Positions 32,968 to 34,844 of a DNA stretch of 34,844 bases are shown here, one piece after another. The stretch is from an uncultured Lachnospiraceae bacterium (GTDB lineage: Bacteria > Bacillota > Clostridia > Lachnospirales > Lachnospiraceae). The notes under the pieces are model-generated. The model had not been told where the DNA came from and did not search any database. It saw only the letters and a program-made list of their open reading frames with translations. Numbering within the stretch: position 1 is the first letter of the stretch; the number at the start of each line of letters is the position of its first letter. Position numbers and translations under genes: made by a program. The stretch lies in NCBI GenBank assembly GCA_947176965.1, contig CAMWSU010000022.1, forward strand, positions 1-34,844, written 5' to 3'.

Positions 32968-34844
32968 TTATCTTGTGATATTGACGCGTTGATATGCTTT
33001 TAGGCTCAATCCGCTGAATGCATTGTTTAACTCTGTACCGATCTGTTTTGCAACTTCCTCTTTTGTTACGCCCGGACAATGGATATGCACATCACCCGTC
33101 ATCGTATAGGATGGTCCGTTGTTGACGGAGCTGTTATTGACGGCATGATTGGCATTTTGAATGGCAGAGGAAGCTGCAGCTCTTGACGGGCTGATCAGGC
33201 TGGGGGCAAATTTCTGCCGGAGTTCATCCGGGCTGTAGGAGCTGAATGCTTTTAGTAATGGGAATTCATCCGCCGTGACAGGTCTGAATCCTTTTGCTTC
33301 CAGCATCTTAGCTGTGGCATCACCGTCAAAGACGGTTTCGCCGCCCTCCATGTTGAGCAGGGTAGGCTCTTTCGCCAGAAATACTTTTTTATCATTTGTA
33401 AGAATGACTTCGGGCTTTTCTTCGCCGACAAGGGCAAGACCTTTCTCTGCACGTTTGGTGCCGGAAGCATAGACATTCCCTTCCATAAATGCAGCCTGTG
33501 ATACTTTTGATGCCGCTCCTCCCGAAACACTGCCAACGCCGCCTGTGTGAACAGAAATCGTCACATCTTTGGATTCGGGAATGTTATTGATGGCATCTGC
33601 CACATGAGATACTTCGAATGACGCATTCGACGCGGTTTGTGCAATCTCTTCCATATTCGATGTTATGTCAGGAAGGGTTTCATTAGCGATCATACCAAGA
33701 TTTGTGACAGAATCGGATAGGCTGTTATTGGAAGCGGGTTCCCCTTCTGCATTCTGATAATCGGTTGGAACATTGCTGGCAATTCCGACCGCAGAGGCGG
33801 CTTTTTCGAAAGCGTTTGTTACTCCGCCTATGGAATTTGTCACATTTTGGAACTGACTTTGCAGCGATGATAAATCTACATCGTATAATGATGCAAGCTG
33901 CCCGGTCATATCCCCGATATAACCCTGACTTTCTATGTCGATGCCGGCAAGGGTATTAATATAACTGTTTTTCCAACGCTCAAGCAAATCGTCATCATTG
34001 CCCGTCAGAATTTTGGTAATTGCACTTGTACCAAATTCACCCGTAAGTAACGTCACATTCTTTACGTATTCCTGTTGGTCGGTTACTTCCTGCCATTTGT
34101 TCTTTATTTTCTCAAGTGCATCAATTTGCGTATCTGCTGCGTCATTGATCCGGTCAATGAGATCGTTATACCTGCCAATCTCATCATCGAGCGCGTTGAT
34201 CCGGTCTTCAATTGATTGCTTTTGTATCTCCAGCTTGGCATCATCTACATTTTTTCTGGCATCTGTTATGGCGGTAGGATCGGAAGAGTAGACCATTTGT
34301 CCATCTTTATATAACAGTTTTGTTCGTTGGTTTTCCGATCTTGCCAATTCATATTGAGCCTTTTGAAGATTGAATATGAGGTTTTCTCTTTTTGCCTTAT
34401 CTTCCAGTGCGTCCAGTTCATCCTGCAGCGGCTTTTTCTTCGCTTCGAGCAGTTCAATCTGTTTTTGGATGATTTCTTCTTGGGATTCTGCATCTTCCTG
34501 TATTTTGTCGATCTCGGTATCAAGCAGAGATGCAGCGGCATTTGCAACACTGTTCAGATAATTCTTTTCTTCTGCAAGGTATTCCAATACCGCTTCATGA
34601 TATTGTTCTGCGAAGTCGTCTAAATCGGCATAGAATCTTTCATATGCTTCTTTCAGACCATCTAAATACTGTTTTTGGGTAATAGAGTCGCTGTCGAGTC
34701 TTTCTTTTAGGTTTCCGGTCTGTAATTCATAAGCACTGACGTATAAATCTTTCATGTCAGTGTTAAGGTCTTTGATTGCCTTGGAAACATCCTGTGCCTT
34801 GTCATACCATTTTTGGTATTCGCTGATTTGATCCTGCAGGGTCT
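32968..34844 (-). CDS. Tape-measure-like protein (copy 2), partial, runs off the right edge
   Basis: The frame is open to the window end, so the N-terminus is missing; 625 codons are visible. The first 330 visible residues match the coiled-coil core of copy 1 almost motif for motif (YQKWYDKAQD, DLYVSAYELQTG, KKPLQDELDALEDKA, YVKNVTLLTGEFG, ESQGYIGDMTGQ), with most residues identical by eye. After that the two differ. This copy has GLALVGEEKPEVILTNDKKVFL then MEGGETVFDGDATAKML in place of copy 1's tail, yet ends with a similar CPGVTKEEV segment. The internal ATG at 34755 is not the true start. An interrupted or rearranged tape measure is possible, but both copies are intact frames. Confidence 0.85.
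   Translation of the reverse strand, partial: TLQDQISEYQKWYDKAQDVSKAIKDLNTDMKDLYVSAYELQTGNLKERLDSDSITQKQYLDGLKEAYERFYADLDDFAEQYHEAVLEYLAEEKNYLNSVANAAASLLDTEIDKIQEDAESQEEIIQKQIELLEAKKKPLQDELDALEDKAKRENLIFNLQKAQYELARSENQRTKLLYKDGQMVYSSDPTAITDARKNVDDAKLEIQKQSIEDRINALDDEIGRYNDLIDRINDAADTQIDALEKIKNKWQEVTDQQEYVKNVTLLTGEFGTSAITKILTGNDDDLLERWKNSYINTLAGIDIESQGYIGDMTGQLASLYDVDLSSLQSQFQNVTNSIGGVTNAFEKAASAVGIASNVPTDYQNAEGEPASNNSLSDSVTNLGMIANETLPDITSNMEEIAQTASNASFEVSHVADAINNIPESKDVTISVHTGGVGSVSGGAASKVSQAAFMEGNVYASGTKRAEKGLALVGEEKPEVILTNDKKVFLAKEPTLLNMEGGETVFDGDATAKMLEAKGFRPVTADEFPLLKAFSSYSPDELRQKFAPSLISPSRAAASSAIQNANHAVNNSSVNNGPSYTMTGDVHIHCPGVTKEEVAKQIGTELNNAFSGLSLKAYQRVNITR

Noticed and set aside
1-34844. 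CRISPR array, rRNA, insertion sequence with terminal repeats, or a metabolite riboswitch
   Set aside because: I found no regularly spaced repeats, no rRNA segment, no transposase with flanking inverted repeats and no conserved riboswitch core.

Overview
The window looks like a chromosomal contig of a mid-GC anaerobic Bacillota, most likely a Lachnospiraceae-type Clostridia. The reasons are a PolC-type replicative polymerase, the Firmicutes-style order pyrH-frr-uppS-cdsA-dxr-rseP...ispG-polC, strong AGGAGG-type ribosome sites, a Gram-positive LexA box, and an Rpn-type PD-(D/E)XK nuclease relic of a kind common in that family. The first 51 bases are not genomic: they read as the end of an Illumina P7 oligo, a Nextera i7 index and the Nextera read-2/mosaic-end adapter.

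Region 1 (about 160-6650, + strand) is an envelope block. It holds a charged coiled-coil protein of unknown role, a membrane LTA-synthase-like phosphoglycerol transferase with an extra C-terminal beta domain, a membrane-anchored polysaccharide deacetylase, and a bactofilin with a very long acidic, repeat-containing N-terminal extension. The bactofilin gene also has a plausible internal start that would give a standard-size bactofilin.

Region 2 (6689-19583, + strand) is the conserved housekeeping run: UMP kinase, ribosome recycling factor, undecaprenyl diphosphate synthase, CDP-diacylglycerol synthase, DXP reductoisomerase, RseP site-2 protease, then IspG and PolC. It supplies UTP precursors, isoprenoid carrier lipid and phospholipid precursors. 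Between rseP and ispG sits a 2-kb interruption with its own terminators and promoters: a repeat-bearing membrane protein and a decayed Rpn nuclease gene.

Region 3 (19590-22060) is a small regulatory and accessory island. A consensus promoter with an exact LexA (SOS) box in its spacer precedes a tiny ORF. An XRE repressor gene faces it on the - strand. Two divergent near-consensus promoters carry repeated candidate operator half-sites with 21-bp periodicity. Three uncharacterised + strand genes and a tRNA-Glu(CTC) follow.

Region 4 (22195-34844, all - strand) is a phage tail operon running in from the right edge and ending beside the tRNA. It holds the 3' part of one tape-measure-like gene, a 38-codon ORF, a complete second tape-measure gene with a paralogous coiled-coil core, a small HICGI-ended tail protein, a 30-codon ORF, and a series of baseplate or tail-tip proteins. 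No integrase, lysis, capsid or terminase gene lies in the window, so it could be one end of a prophage or a tailocin-like module. The most interesting signals are the tandem paralogous tape-measure genes, the SOS-box promoter driving a micro-ORF, the XRE operator array, and the dual-start bactofilin.
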